Below are positions 46,481-56,796 of a stretch of DNA of 64,000 nt, one piece after another. The position numbers were made by a program, and so were the translations under genes. The stretch is from Bacteroidota bacterium (GTDB taxonomy: Bacteria; Bacteroidota; Bacteroidia; AKYH767-A; 2013-40CM-41-45), in NCBI GenBank assembly GCA_016720935.1, contig JADKJP010000006.1, forward strand, positions 744,001 to 808,000, given 5' to 3'. Each line of letters starts with the position of its first letter. Position 1 is the stretch's first letter. The notes beneath the pieces were generated by a model. The model had not been told where the DNA came from and did no database searches. It saw nothing but the letters and a program-made list of their open reading frames with translations.

Positions 46481-46720
46481 ATGCAGGAATTTCTCATCAT
46501 AGCAATACTTCTGATTCTCTTCTTCAGCACCGTGAGGAGATTCGTGTTTTTTAATTCCACCAACGCCTTCAACAAAGCTGCCGATCAGTTCATGAAGCGC
46601 CAGGAGATGGAAGAAAGAAAACGCAAAGAGGAAGGAAAAGTCTACGTCGAAAATATTCCTCCCGGTAAAAAGAAGATGAAGGATGAGGGGGAGTATGTGG
46701 ATTATGAGGAGGTGGATTAA
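46481..46720 (+). CDS. DUF4834 family protein
   Basis: 79 residues. One N-terminal membrane segment (MQEFLIIAILLILFFSTVRR) leads to a charged, helical, Lys/Glu-rich region (MKRQEMEERKRKEEGKVYVE) and an acidic end, GEYVDYEEVD. This is the make-up of the DUF4834 family, found widely in Bacteroidota with unknown function. It starts 75 bases after carB, with a strong hairpin between them. The gap after it is simple-sequence DNA. Confidence 0.8.
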   Translation: MQEFLIIAILLILFFSTVRRFVFFNSTNAFNKAADQFMKRQEMEERKRKEEGKVYVENIPPGKKKMKDEGEYVDYEEVD

Positions 46721-47122
46721 TTGTTGATTTTAGATTGTTGATTGTTGATTGATTGTAGATTGTCTGGATTGTTGATTGTTGATTTATTTTAGATTGCAGA
46801 TTGTTGATTGTTGATTGGATTGTAGATTGATTGGATTGTTGATTGTGGAATGTGGAATGTAGAATGTAGATTGGATTTTTATCATAGTAACTAAATAACC
46901 CAATAACCCAATAACTTAATAACCCAATAACCCAATAACCCAATAACCCAATAACCCAATAACTTAATAACCCAATAACCCAATAACCCAATAACTCAAT
47001 AACTCAATAACTCAATAACCCAATAACCCAATAACTCAATAACCCAATAACTCAATAACTTAATAACTTAATAACTTAATAACCGAATAACCAATAACTC
47101 ATTTCCCCTTCAATTCAAAAAT
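46721..47122. repeat. Simple-sequence repeats (GATTGTTGATT and CCCAATAA units)
   Basis: About 46721-46860 is built of ATTGTTGATT / ATTGTAGATT units. About 46890-47095 is about 20 repeats of the 10-base unit CCCAATAACC or variants (ACTCAATAAC, ACTTAATAAC), ending just before the RBS region of the YfhO gene. The translation GYWVIGLLSYWVIGLL of the opposite strand (46590-46991) is an artefact of the repeat. Confidence 0.85.
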
Positions 47123-49606
47123 ATGAAGAAATTCCTGCCACACATTATTGCCATTGTCGCTTTCCTGGTAATAACTTTTATTTACTTTTTCCCATTGCTG
47201 GAAGGCAAAGAATTAAGACAGAGTGATACGAACAACTGGAAGGGGATGGCGCAGGAGATTGTTTCGTTTCAGGACAAGACAGGAGAGAAGACGTATTGGA
47301 CGAATTCCATGTTTGGCGGAATGCCGGGGTATCAGATTTCGGCGGTGTATGGAGCGAATCTGATTCAGTATATTGATAAAGCGATTTTATTTTTGCCGGC
47401 TCCGGCGAATTTGTTTTTCCTGTTGCTGGTTGGATTTTATTTTCTGCTGGTGACCTTGAAGGTCGACAACCGTGTTTCGATAATCGGATCGCTGGCCTTC
47501 GCGTTTAGTTCTTATCTCATCATCTTCCTGGTGACGGGGCACAATACCAAGGTCCATGCGATCGGGTACATGGCTCCTGTGATTGCCGGGATCATCATGA
47601 CTTATCGGGGACGAATGTGGCTGGGCGCGGCGCTCACGGGTTTGTTCCTCGCATTGGAACTGAACGCGAATCACGTGCAGATCACGTATTACCTGATGCT
47701 GATGGTCGTGATTCTGGGGATAGCGGAATTGTATTCGGCATTTAAAGAGAAAAGGATTCCTCAGTTTGTGAAAGCTACCGCGCTGCTGGGAGTTATGGCG
47801 ATTCTGGCAGTTGCCACGAACATCACGAATCTGTGGGCGACACAGGAATATGGAAAATATTCTACGCGTGGTCCGTCTGAGTTGAAAGCGGATAAAGAAA
47901 ACCAGACAACCGGTTTGGATCGTGATTACATCACCGACTGGAGTTATGGTATCGGTGAAAGCTGGACATTCCTTGTCCCGGATTTTAAAGGAGGAGCGAG
48001 TGAAGGCATCGCGAAGAACAACAAAGATGCTTTGAAAGGTCTGGATGAAAATTACAAACAGAATATCGCGCAGTTCAGTTCTTATTTCGGTGATCAGCCT
48101 TTCGTAGGCGGACCACTGTATCTTGGAGCGATTGTGTGTTTGCTTTTTGTGCTGGGATTGTTTGTTGTGAAGGGTCCGATGAAATGGTGGCTGCTGGCTT
48201 CCAGTCTTTTGTTTTTGTTGCTGTCATGGGGAAAGAATTTTATGTCGTTCACGAATTTCTTCCTCGACAATGTTCCGGGTTATGATAAGTTCCGGGCGGT
48301 GACGACAACGCTTGTCATTCTGGAATTCACATTCCCCTTGCTTGCGATTCTTGCGGTGGACAAAATGGTGAAGGAAACAGATTTCTTTACCAAATACAAA
48401 AAGCAATTGATGTATACGCTGGGCGGAGTGCTTGCGGTGATCGGTCTGATGTGTGTGGCTCCGGGAGTGTTTACTTCTTTCTATACGCCGACGGAATACG
48501 ATCAGGTGACTGCATCTGTTCAGGGAAAAAATATCGGTCAGGATGTTATTGACGCTTTCTTCAGCAATCTTTCCGATGCGCGTAAGCACATTGTGGTGAG
48601 CGACGCGGTGAGGAGCTTTATGTTTATTCTTCTTGCCTGTGCTTTAATCTGGACATATCTGCGTTACCGTTATTCAAAAGAGATCTTTGTGTATGGTTTG
48701 ATGTTCCTGATCGTTCTGGATCTCGCGCCTGTTGGCAAGCGTTATCTCCTGACGGAAGATTTTGTGAAGAAGAGTGCGAATGCTGTTCCCTTCCCGATGT
48801 CGCAGGCGGATCAGATGATCAAGCAGGATACTACACAAAGTTATCGTGTCCTGAATCTCGCGGCGAATGTATTTAACGATGCGAGTACTTCGTATTATCA
48901 TCAGTCGATTGGTGGTTACCACGGAGCGAAACTGAAGCGTTACAAAGAGCTTATTGATTACAGTCTGACTCCGGAGCTTGCCGCTTTGAAAACAGGAATG
49001 CAAAAGCCGGATTCATCCTTCATGGCCGTGTTGGGTGGTCAGCCTGCATTGAACATGTTGAACACAAAATACATTATCTACAATCCGGATGCGGCTCCAT
49101 TGCAGAATCCGGGTGCGTTGGGTAACGCGTGGTTTGTAAAGGAATTCAAAGTGGTTGCCAACGCGGATTCAGAAATCGCTTCATTGAATTCATTTGATCC
49201 TGCAAGGACAGCGGTGATTGATCAGCGTTTCAATGAGCAGATCACTGGTTTTCAGCCGGGCAATGATTCCGCTGCGACAATTAAGCTCACGAAATATCAG
49301 CCGAATCATCTGATCTATTCGATGAATTCATCTTCGGATCAGTTCGCAGTTTTCTCTGAAATCTATTACGACAAAGGCTGGATCGCTTATGTTGACGGCA
49401 AAGAAGTTCCGTATGCCCGTGTCAATTATGTATTGCGCGGCATGCGTGTTCCCGCAGGATCACACACGATCGAATGGAAATTCGAACCGACTGTTGTGAA
49501 GACAGGAGAAAAGATTGCCTTGGCCAGTTCGGCATTGTTGATTCTCCTGGTGGGGGGATTGGGTTGGATGGAGTGGAAGAAGGGGAAATCATCTCAGGCT
49601 GCCTGA
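47123..49606 (+). CDS. YfhO family membrane protein
   Basis: 827 residues with about 12-14 membrane segments. The N-terminal part has LEGKELRQSDTNNWKGMAQE after the first segment, a region seen in Bacteroidota YfhO. The C-terminus has one final segment and a Trp/Lys-rich tail (LGWMEWKKGKSSQAA). The family is a GT-C-like fold, thought to transfer sugars to cell-wall polymers or lipids; lipoteichoic acid glycosylation is reported for the Bacillus member. In this Gram-negative it probably acts on envelope glycans. It lies 42 bases ahead of the GT4 gene on the same strand and is likely co-transcribed. Confidence 0.85.
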   Translation: MKKFLPHIIAIVAFLVITFIYFFPLLEGKELRQSDTNNWKGMAQEIVSFQDKTGEKTYWTNSMFGGMPGYQISAVYGANLIQYIDKAILFLPAPANLFFLLLVGFYFLLVTLKVDNRVSIIGSLAFAFSSYLIIFLVTGHNTKVHAIGYMAPVIAGIIMTYRGRMWLGAALTGLFLALELNANHVQITYYLMLMVVILGIAELYSAFKEKRIPQFVKATALLGVMAILAVATNITNLWATQEYGKYSTRGPSELKADKENQTTGLDRDYITDWSYGIGESWTFLVPDFKGGASEGIAKNNKDALKGLDENYKQNIAQFSSYFGDQPFVGGPLYLGAIVCLLFVLGLFVVKGPMKWWLLASSLLFLLLSWGKNFMSFTNFFLDNVPGYDKFRAVTTTLVILEFTFPLLAILAVDKMVKETDFFTKYKKQLMYTLGGVLAVIGLMCVAPGVFTSFYTPTEYDQVTASVQGKNIGQDVIDAFFSNLSDARKHIVVSDAVRSFMFILLACALIWTYLRYRYSKEIFVYGLMFLIVLDLAPVGKRYLLTEDFVKKSANAVPFPMSQADQMIKQDTTQSYRVLNLAANVFNDASTSYYHQSIGGYHGAKLKRYKELIDYSLTPELAALKTGMQKPDSSFMAVLGGQPALNMLNTKYIIYNPDAAPLQNPGALGNAWFVKEFKVVANADSEIASLNSFDPARTAVIDQRFNEQITGFQPGNDSAATIKLTKYQPNHLIYSMNSSSDQFAVFSEIYYDKGWIAYVDGKEVPYARVNYVLRGMRVPAGSHTIEWKFEPTVVKTGEKIALASSALLILLVGGLGWMEWKKGKSSQAA

Positions 49607-49619
49607 GGAATAGTTTTTT
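49593..49619 (+). terminator. Small hairpin with T-run at the end of the YfhO gene
   Basis: CTCAGG (49593-49598), loop CTG, CCTGAG (49602-49607), then GAATAG and six T at 49614-49619. It overlaps the YfhO stop codon. The stem is only six pairs, so it is a weak terminator or none. Confidence 0.35.
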
Positions 49620-49648
49620 AATGCTGAATTAAGTATCGAACGGAGCGA

Positions 49649-50953
49649 ATGAAGAAAATTCTGTACATCACCTACTACTGGCCGCCAAGCGGTGGAGCGG
49701 GGGTACAGCGATCACTGAAGTTCGTGAAGTACCTGCCTGAATTTCAGATTCAGCCCGTGGTGCTTACGGTCGATGAAAACAAAGCAACGTATCCGCTTAC
49801 AGACAGCAGTCTGCTCAAAGAAGTTCCGAAGGATCTGGAAATAGTCCGCACGGATTCTTTTGAAGCCTTGCAGATTTTATCGAAGGTCACTAGCAAGAGT
49901 AAAATTCCTTACGGCGGTTTCGCGAATCCCGGTAAGGAGAAATTTTCACAAAAAGTTTTACGATTTATCCGTGGTAATTTTTTCATTCCCGATGCGCGGA
50001 AAGGCTGGGTGGATTATGCTTTGAAGGCTGCATCAAAGATTATCACAGAACAGAATATTGATACGGTGGTGATTTCGAGTCCGCCCCACAGCTCACAGCT
50101 GATCGGTTTAGCGCTGAAAAAGAAATTCCCGAAACTCAACTGGATAGCGGATCTGCGTGATCCATGGACGGATATTTATTATTACAAGGAAATGTTACAC
50201 ACTCCGTTTGCAAAAGCGAAGGACAAGAGACTGGAGCGAGCGGTACTCGAGCAGTGTTCTGCAGCAATTGTTGTGAGTGATGATATCAAGAGATTATTTC
50301 TGCAAAAATCAAATGCCATTGCTGCCGCCAAAGTGCACGTGATCCCGAATGGATTTGATGATGTGGATTTTGAAGCAGGGGTGGAGCCGGTGAAAGATAA
50401 GTTTCTGATTACCTATGTTGGTACCATCGCGGACTCTTATAATTCGGAGATCTTCTTTTCTTCGGTTAGTAAATTGAAACAGCAGTTTCCTGCATTTCCT
50501 TTAGGGATTCGTTTTGTTGGAAGTGTGAGCGGACAAGTGCTTGAATACCTCGAGAAATATAATTTAAAGAGTCATACAGAGATCATCGGACATGTTTCGC
50601 ATGATGAAGCGATTCGTTACATGCAGAAATCCAGTTTGCTGTTGCTGATCATTCCGCATATTCAGAATGATAAAGGGATTCTCACCGGAAAATTGTTCGA
50701 ATACATCGGTGCGAAACGTCCGATACTGGGCATTGGTCCGGTTGATGGTGATGCAGCGAGGATAATGAATGAATGCAATGCCGGGAAAATGTTTTCCCGG
50801 GAGCAGGCGAATGAACTGGAAATCTGGCTGAAGGATGCTGTGAACCGATGGGAGAAGAATTCGTCTTTCAGAGACGGCAGCGTCAACTCCGAAAAGTATT
50901 CACGTAAGGAGCTAACCAAGATGCTGGCGGCTTTGATAGTGAATGGATTTTAG
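49649..50953 (+). CDS. Glycosyltransferase family 4 protein
   Basis: 434 residues, soluble, GT-B fold. N-terminal motif LYITYYWPPSGGAGVQRSLK binds the acceptor side; LNWIADLRDPWTDIYYY and AIVVSDDIKRLF follow. The C-terminal half has FLITYVGTIADSYNSEIFFS and the E-x7-E-like stretch GILTGKLFEYIGAKRPILGI that contacts the nucleotide sugar. It is predicted to add a sugar to a glycan or lipid in the cytoplasm, probably for an envelope polysaccharide, with YfhO and AsnB as neighbours. The ATG at 49649 follows CGGAGCGA, an acceptable ribosome-binding sequence. Confidence 0.88.
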   Translation: MKKILYITYYWPPSGGAGVQRSLKFVKYLPEFQIQPVVLTVDENKATYPLTDSSLLKEVPKDLEIVRTDSFEALQILSKVTSKSKIPYGGFANPGKEKFSQKVLRFIRGNFFIPDARKGWVDYALKAASKIITEQNIDTVVISSPPHSSQLIGLALKKKFPKLNWIADLRDPWTDIYYYKEMLHTPFAKAKDKRLERAVLEQCSAAIVVSDDIKRLFLQKSNAIAAAKVHVIPNGFDDVDFEAGVEPVKDKFLITYVGTIADSYNSEIFFSSVSKLKQQFPAFPLGIRFVGSVSGQVLEYLEKYNLKSHTEIIGHVSHDEAIRYMQKSSLLLLIIPHIQNDKGILTGKLFEYIGAKRPILGIGPVDGDAARIMNECNAGKMFSREQANELEIWLKDAVNRWEKNSSFRDGSVNSEKYSRKELTKMLAALIVNGF

Positions 50954-51208
50954 TTGTTAGTTGTTAGTGGTTAGTTGTTAGTTGTTGGATATAAATTATG
51001 AAGTTTAGATATGATTATAGGATAAAATTATATTCGAAACTGATAGAATGCTTATCAGTCTTATTACCTTCACCAACCACTAAGCGCCAACCACTAAGCA
51101 CCAACCACTAAGCACCAACCACTAAGCACCAACCACTAAGCACCAACCACTAAGCACCAACCACTAATAACTAATAACCAATAACCAATAACCAATAACT
51201 AAGTACAC
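50954..51208. repeat. Simple-sequence repeats (14-bp CACCAACCACTAAG unit)
   Basis: TTAGTTGTTAGT units at about 50953-50990, then at about 51068-51165 seven units of CACCAACCACTAAG (14 bp), then ATAACCAATAACC up to the asnB start. They resemble the repeats at 46721-47122. No gene is seen. Confidence 0.8.
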
Positions 51209-53035
51209 GTGTGCGGCATAGCAGGTTTTATTGATCCCCGAATAAGTGCTCAGGATGCTCCGGCTCTGCTGGAACGCATGTTGAGTTCCATTGCCCACCG
51301 CGGTCCGGATGCAAGAGGAACTTATTTCCACGAGTCCATGGCAATTGGTCAGAACCGCCTCAGCATCATTGATCTGAGCGCCGATGGTAATCAGCCGATG
51401 CATTATTTCAATGCAAGCATTGTCTACAATGGAGAGATCTATAATTACAAAGAACTTCGTGAAACATTAATTCAAAAAGGTTATCGCTTTAAGACCGCTT
51501 CGGATACGGAGGTGATATTGGCGAGTTATCGGGAGTATGGAGAAAATTGTGTTCAGCACTTTGTTGGAATGTGGGCCTTCGCTTTATGGGATCATGAATC
51601 AAAATATCTTTTTTGTTCACGTGACCGGTTTGGAATAAAACCTTTTTTTTACCTGAATGAAGGTGACAGGTTTTATTTTGGTTCTGAATACAAAGCTTTA
51701 AAGCCATCTCCTTTATTTACGAATAATGTCAATTGGGCTCAGGTCAGTCGTGGATTGCAAATGGGTTGGAATACCTATGCGGATGAAACTTATTTTGAAG
51801 TTTTAAAAGCATTGCCTGCTGCATCGAACCTGATTTTTCGGAATGGACAAATTAAAATCGAGAAATACTGGGATGTCCCGGAAGGAAATAGATTTGAAGG
51901 TACTGCTCAGGAAAAGGCGGATCGTTTTCGTGAATTGTTCATGGATAGTATTCGTTTGCACATGCGCAGCGATGTGGAAGTGGGAGGTTGCTTAAGTGGC
52001 GGCCTGGATAGTTCCGCAATTGCATCTGCTGTTGCGAAAGAATTTCCATCTTCAGATTTTCAGACATTTACCGTTTATTATGACGGAGAAAATGAGGTGG
52101 ATGAAAGACCATGGGCAAATGAGGTGATCAAAAAGTATCCTGTACTGAAGCCGCATTTCATGAAGCCTTCCATGGATCAGGTTGGTGAATCATTTGATCG
52201 TGCTTTGTATCATGCGGATGTTCCTGTCGCAGGTTCATCCCCTTTATCACAATATTTCGTGATGCAGCTTGCAGCTCAAAACAAAATTAAAGTGTTGCTT
52301 GACGGACAAGGAAGTGATGAATATTTGGGTGGATACATGCATTCATTTTATCGTTTGATTGGCGGATTGTTTAAGTCGGTTCATCCTTTGAGAGCATTTA
52401 GTGAATTTCGGTCGCATGGAAAAATGCAAAAGATGACATTGACGAAGCAGAGTGATGTACTTCTAAAAAGTATGATCACAATGTTTGTCCCCGAACAAAA
52501 GGCATACGGATTAGAGTATAAGAGTTATTTTCCTTTTCTTGGACCGGATCAGGCTATTCCTTTTCATTTGAAGCAAAGAAATGAAAGTCCTTTAAAACAG
52601 TTTTTATACCATTTGTTATTCACAACCTCTCTGCCAACCTTACTCCAATTTGAGGATAGGAATAGCATGGCCTTTAGCATAGAATCAAGAGTTCCTTTTT
52701 TAGATCATCGATTGGTTGAGTTTGCTTTTTCATTAGATGACCGGGATTTGATTCACGATGGAGAAACAAAAAGTATTCTAAGAAAATCCATGAGCGGAAT
52801 AATGCCTGATCAGATTATTAACAGAAGAGATAAAAAGGGATTTGTCACTCCCGGCGAGGTAAAATGGTTGCGAGGACCTTTGAAATTTCTAATGGATATT
52901 GATGAGAAAAAAATAGATCGTCTGCATGTTCAACGTGTACGTTCCATTATCCGTGATTTTAATGCGGGAGATAACAAAAACGCGAATCTCGTTTGGAGAA
53001 TCGCGGTCTTAAATTATTGGTTGAAAAAAATATAG
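51209..53035 (+). CDS. asnB: Asparagine synthase (glutamine-hydrolysing)
   Basis: 608 residues starting with GTG at 51209. The start is fixed by the conserved N-terminus (V/M)CGIAGFIDP, since Cys2 must be exposed after Met removal to act as the glutaminase nucleophile. The N-terminal Ntn domain runs to about residue 215 (RLSIIDLSADGNQPM, YNGEIYNYKELR, CSRDRFGIKPF). The C-terminal synthetase domain has the PP-loop GGCLSGGLDSSAIASAVA and LLDGQGSDEYLGGY. It makes asparagine from aspartate with ATP, or in surface-polysaccharide loci amidates a sugar acid. Neighbouring YfhO and GT4 genes make the second role plausible. It is convergent with the T9SS type B gene 34 bases away. Confidence 0.92.
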   Translation: MCGIAGFIDPRISAQDAPALLERMLSSIAHRGPDARGTYFHESMAIGQNRLSIIDLSADGNQPMHYFNASIVYNGEIYNYKELRETLIQKGYRFKTASDTEVILASYREYGENCVQHFVGMWAFALWDHESKYLFCSRDRFGIKPFFYLNEGDRFYFGSEYKALKPSPLFTNNVNWAQVSRGLQMGWNTYADETYFEVLKALPAASNLIFRNGQIKIEKYWDVPEGNRFEGTAQEKADRFRELFMDSIRLHMRSDVEVGGCLSGGLDSSAIASAVAKEFPSSDFQTFTVYYDGENEVDERPWANEVIKKYPVLKPHFMKPSMDQVGESFDRALYHADVPVAGSSPLSQYFVMQLAAQNKIKVLLDGQGSDEYLGGYMHSFYRLIGGLFKSVHPLRAFSEFRSHGKMQKMTLTKQSDVLLKSMITMFVPEQKAYGLEYKSYFPFLGPDQAIPFHLKQRNESPLKQFLYHLLFTTSLPTLLQFEDRNSMAFSIESRVPFLDHRLVEFAFSLDDRDLIHDGETKSILRKSMSGIMPDQIINRRDKKGFVTPGEVKWLRGPLKFLMDIDEKKIDRLHVQRVRSIIRDFNAGDNKNANLVWRIAVLNYWLKKI

Positions 53036-53069
53036 GAATTTTTCTTTTTGAAAGCTCAAATTTAGAGCC

Positions 53070-56000
53070 TTATCTGGTGAGCATGATCATGCCGGTTTTT
53101 TGAACGTTGTTTCCTCTCAATAAATATACATAAATACCTTCCGGAGATCTTTTGTTCAGATAAGTTCCGTCCCAGGTTGCATCCAATGCATCTTCAGAAT
53201 GAAGAATTTGTTCGCCCCATCTGTTGAAAATATCAAAGGTATAGGTATCACAATTGCTCCAACCGAATAATTTAAATATATCGTTGATGCCATCTCCATT
53301 TGGTGTAAATGAATTTGGAATAAATATTCTTTCTCCAATTTCAGTATTAACAACAATCATTTTGGTTAATTTATTAGCGCAAGGCGTGTTTTCATTCACG
53401 GTCAATGATAATGGAAAAGAAGTGCCTGTTAAAGGTATTTCGAAGGATGGATTCTTTGTTTTGCTTGTATCGGTGCTGTTAAAAATCCATTGATACGATG
53501 TAACCTGATCCACAATAGACGTGAGTACCAGCTGTCCATTGCAGGAATCAATGTTTGCTTCAAAATATGCCGGTGTGAAACGGATCACAGAAATATTTTT
53601 TGTGATAGTGTCTTTACAACTCTCCTGTGATTCAACATACAATTGAATGTTGTAATTTCCTGAGCTGGCATATGTATTCGAAGGATTTTGCTGAGTACTT
53701 GTATTTCCGTCTCCCAAATCCCAGGCGTAAGAAGCTGAGGCGGAAGAAAGGTTAAATAACTGTATTACGGAATCGCATGTTTGATAAGATAATTGAAAAT
53801 CCGCGTGCGGTAATGGTGCAAGATTTATTGTTTTTTGCAGACTATCAATACATCCATTGGTTGTTGAGGCATTTAGTTGGATGGTGTAATCCCCGGAATT
53901 AATGTACTGATGGTTTTCATTGGAATTTGTGCCAGTGGATTGATCACCAAAATACCACACATAGGAATCTGAATTTGTTGATTGATTTATTAGTTGTACT
54001 TGGTATTTACAGGTATCAATATTCAGAATGAAATCACTGGTCGGTTTTGGTTCGATGGAGATTGTTTTAGATAATGTATCTACACAACCATTTCCATCTG
54101 TAATAATAAGTGTAGCTGAATGTACTCCACTGGTGGCAAAGTCATGATTGGGACTTACATTCTGATTTGTCGTGCCATCGCTGAAAGTCCATGTTTGTAA
54201 ATTATAATTTGATGATTGATTTGAGAATTGAACTATTGTACTGCACGGCGGAATTGAATAGGTGAAATCAGCCACAGGAAGTGGTGATAGTTGGATAGTG
54301 TTTTGTGTAGTGTCCTTACAACCGTAGTTTGATGTTGTAACCAGTGACACATTAAATTGTCCGGTGGTAGTATAATTGTGTATCGCATTTGTGCCATTGC
54401 CGGAAATACCATCTCCGAAATTCCAGTTAAAAGTAATACCGGCAGTAGAAGTATTTGTAAACTGAATGCTCGCTGAACATGGAGTAACCTGATAGGTAAA
54501 TGAACTGGAAGGCAGTGGTGGGAAGGTAATTGTTTGAGCAATGGTATCTCTGCAACCCGTTGTAGAATTTGAAGCTATGAGTTGAACAGAATAGGTTCCG
54601 GAATTCAAATAAGTATGAACAGGATTTGATTGCGAATTGGAATTCCCGTCTCCAAAAGTCCAGGTATAAGAATTAGCGTTTTGGGATGTATTGTTCCCTG
54701 TAAAATTCAAACTGCAGGTGTCAAGACTGAACGTAAAATTTCCGGTTGTCGCATTGTTAATGTTTATACTTTGATTTGAGGTGTCACGACAACCGGTGGT
54801 TGTATCAGTTGCTATCAATACAATCGTGTAGGGACCTGCATTGGAATATGCGTGAGTCGGATTTTGGTTGGTACTTGTTGTTCCATCACCGAATTGCCAG
54901 AGGTAACTATTGGCAAACTGCGAACTGTTGGTAAATCCCACCTGCAAATCACATGAAATTAATTGTGTATTGAATGAACATACAGGTTTTCTATTGATGT
55001 TGACGGTATTGGTAATTGTATCCCTGCAACCACTAACAGTATCAATAGCAATTAATGTTATTGTGAAATTCCCTTGTGACGAATAAGAATGTGATTGAGA
55101 AAAACCACTGGCATTTGTTCCGTCTCCGAAGTTCCATTGATAATTGTTAGCGTTTATTGAATTATTGGTAAACTGAACCAATTCGCCCTGACAAAGCGAG
55201 TTTGAAGATTGGAAACTTGCATTTGGATTTGCGTTTAGTACATTGATATATGCCGGCTTTGTTAGAACAAGTGTATCCCCGCAAGCGACCATTCTGAGTG
55301 TGACATCATAGGTTCCGGAATTAGAATAATGATGAGTCGTTATTTCATTATTGGAAGTTGCTCCATCACCAAAATTCCATTCCCACCATGTTCCTAAACA
55401 GGAAGAATCTCGGAACATGTATTCTGAACAATTGCCTGTTGCATTTGCTTCAAACCAAATAAAAGCAGGTGTAGTTGTGGTTCCTGGCAATTCCCCTTGA
55501 ATGGCACTTGGCAAAGAAGAACGCATTCCTGATGCGGAAATGAAAACTCCATTGTGATTATATCCAATGCCGGCAATTGTACTTGCATTAGGATTGGCGA
55601 CTTCTGCCAGATAGTCTTGATTGTAATTGGGGCTTACATACAGTCGTCCATTTCCCGCAAGTTCAATTACTCCAATATATCTACCCATCAAAGGGTCGAT
55701 TAATTCAACCGCATTTGCAGTAAAATTAATTCTTCCAAAATCAGAATCGTCAGTAGTCACATTTCCTACATAATACAATTTGGAATTATCCGGTGACCAT
55801 TCTATTCCATGAATTTGGTCGGTAGAAACACTCCAGTCAACCCGGTTGGATACAGTTCCGGAAAGAAAATCGAAGTCCCACACAATGATGTCAGGATCAT
55901 TTGGATTGTCACGATGCGTCGAAAAGGCTAATTTTGTATTGTCAGGTGATAGTTCCAGTTCATATGGTCCGTAATTAAAAGTTTGATTAAATGTTACTGT

Positions 56001-56634
56001 TGCAATTACAGTTGGTGAACCGATTCCGACATCTGAAATCAGATAACGAAGGATGTTGTATTGAGTGGTACTGATAATTTCTGGTACGATTAACCATCTA
56101 CATCCGGTAGGGAGTTGATGCGAAACAGTTTTCCCTTCACCAATATTATTTCCGATTAAAGTATTTTTCCGAATAACATCGCCATTTCCCGAATTCAATG
56201 ACATATCGACTACAGAATAATATAGATTTGAAGGAAGCACACTCGAGTGAACCATGTAGTATTTATTAGTAGTACAGGGAATCCTGACTACTGCTGATTC
56301 CTGAGTACTATTGTTGCATAGTAATCCTGTTCCATTAGGCATCACATTATACCCCGCATCCCTTACTTCAATGAAATTGTTCATGTAAACTAAATGAGTG
56401 AACAAAATATTATTTGAGGCATCGGTCATGATGTTGTTGTCTTCATTATCACCTAATGCTACCGAGTAACCATATCCCGCTGCGGAAGAAGATACCGTTG
56501 GAATTGGTGTGCTGAAATCAACAAGATAGGATTGCCCGAAAGTGTCCCTTACCAACCATTTCATCATTTGTGAAAAAGTCGGGTTTGAAAAGAAAATAAA
56601 AAATAAGATTAAAAAATCTTCTAAATTGTTGCAT
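53070..56634 (-). CDS. PKD-repeat protein with T9SS type B (gliding-type) sorting domain
   Basis: 1165 residues are open from 56567. Upstream the corrected start is the ATG at 56634: with one T fewer in the six-base run at 56611-56616 it gives the signal peptide MQQFRRFLILFFIFFSNPTF then SQ, directly before MMKWLV. A WD40/PD40-like propeller comes first (residues about 200-330, LAFSTHRDNPNDPDIIVWDF, IHGIEWSPDNSKLYYV). Eight or nine PKD domains follow ('W.FGDG..S...NP.H.Y...G.Y.V.L'). The C-terminal type B domain reads IPNSFTPNGDGINDIF, FDIFNRWGEQI, then PEGIYVYLL. It is a large adhesin-like surface protein. Confidence 0.9.
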
Positions 56635-56796
56635 GATGACCCGAAGTCATATGCAATATATCAAATTTCGGCATGAGGTGAAATATTTAACAAAAAATAT
56701 TGGTGAATATTAATTATTTCACAAAAAAAGAGGGTAATATAGTTCGCAATCTTCGTTCTTTAATAACGTACCCAATAAATGAACAATTATGCAATT

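Noticed and set aside
46590..46991. 133-codon frame rich in GYWVIGLL repeats that looks like a membrane protein
   Set aside because: It is the translation of the CCCAATAACC simple-sequence repeat on the opposite strand, overlapping the DUF4834 gene.
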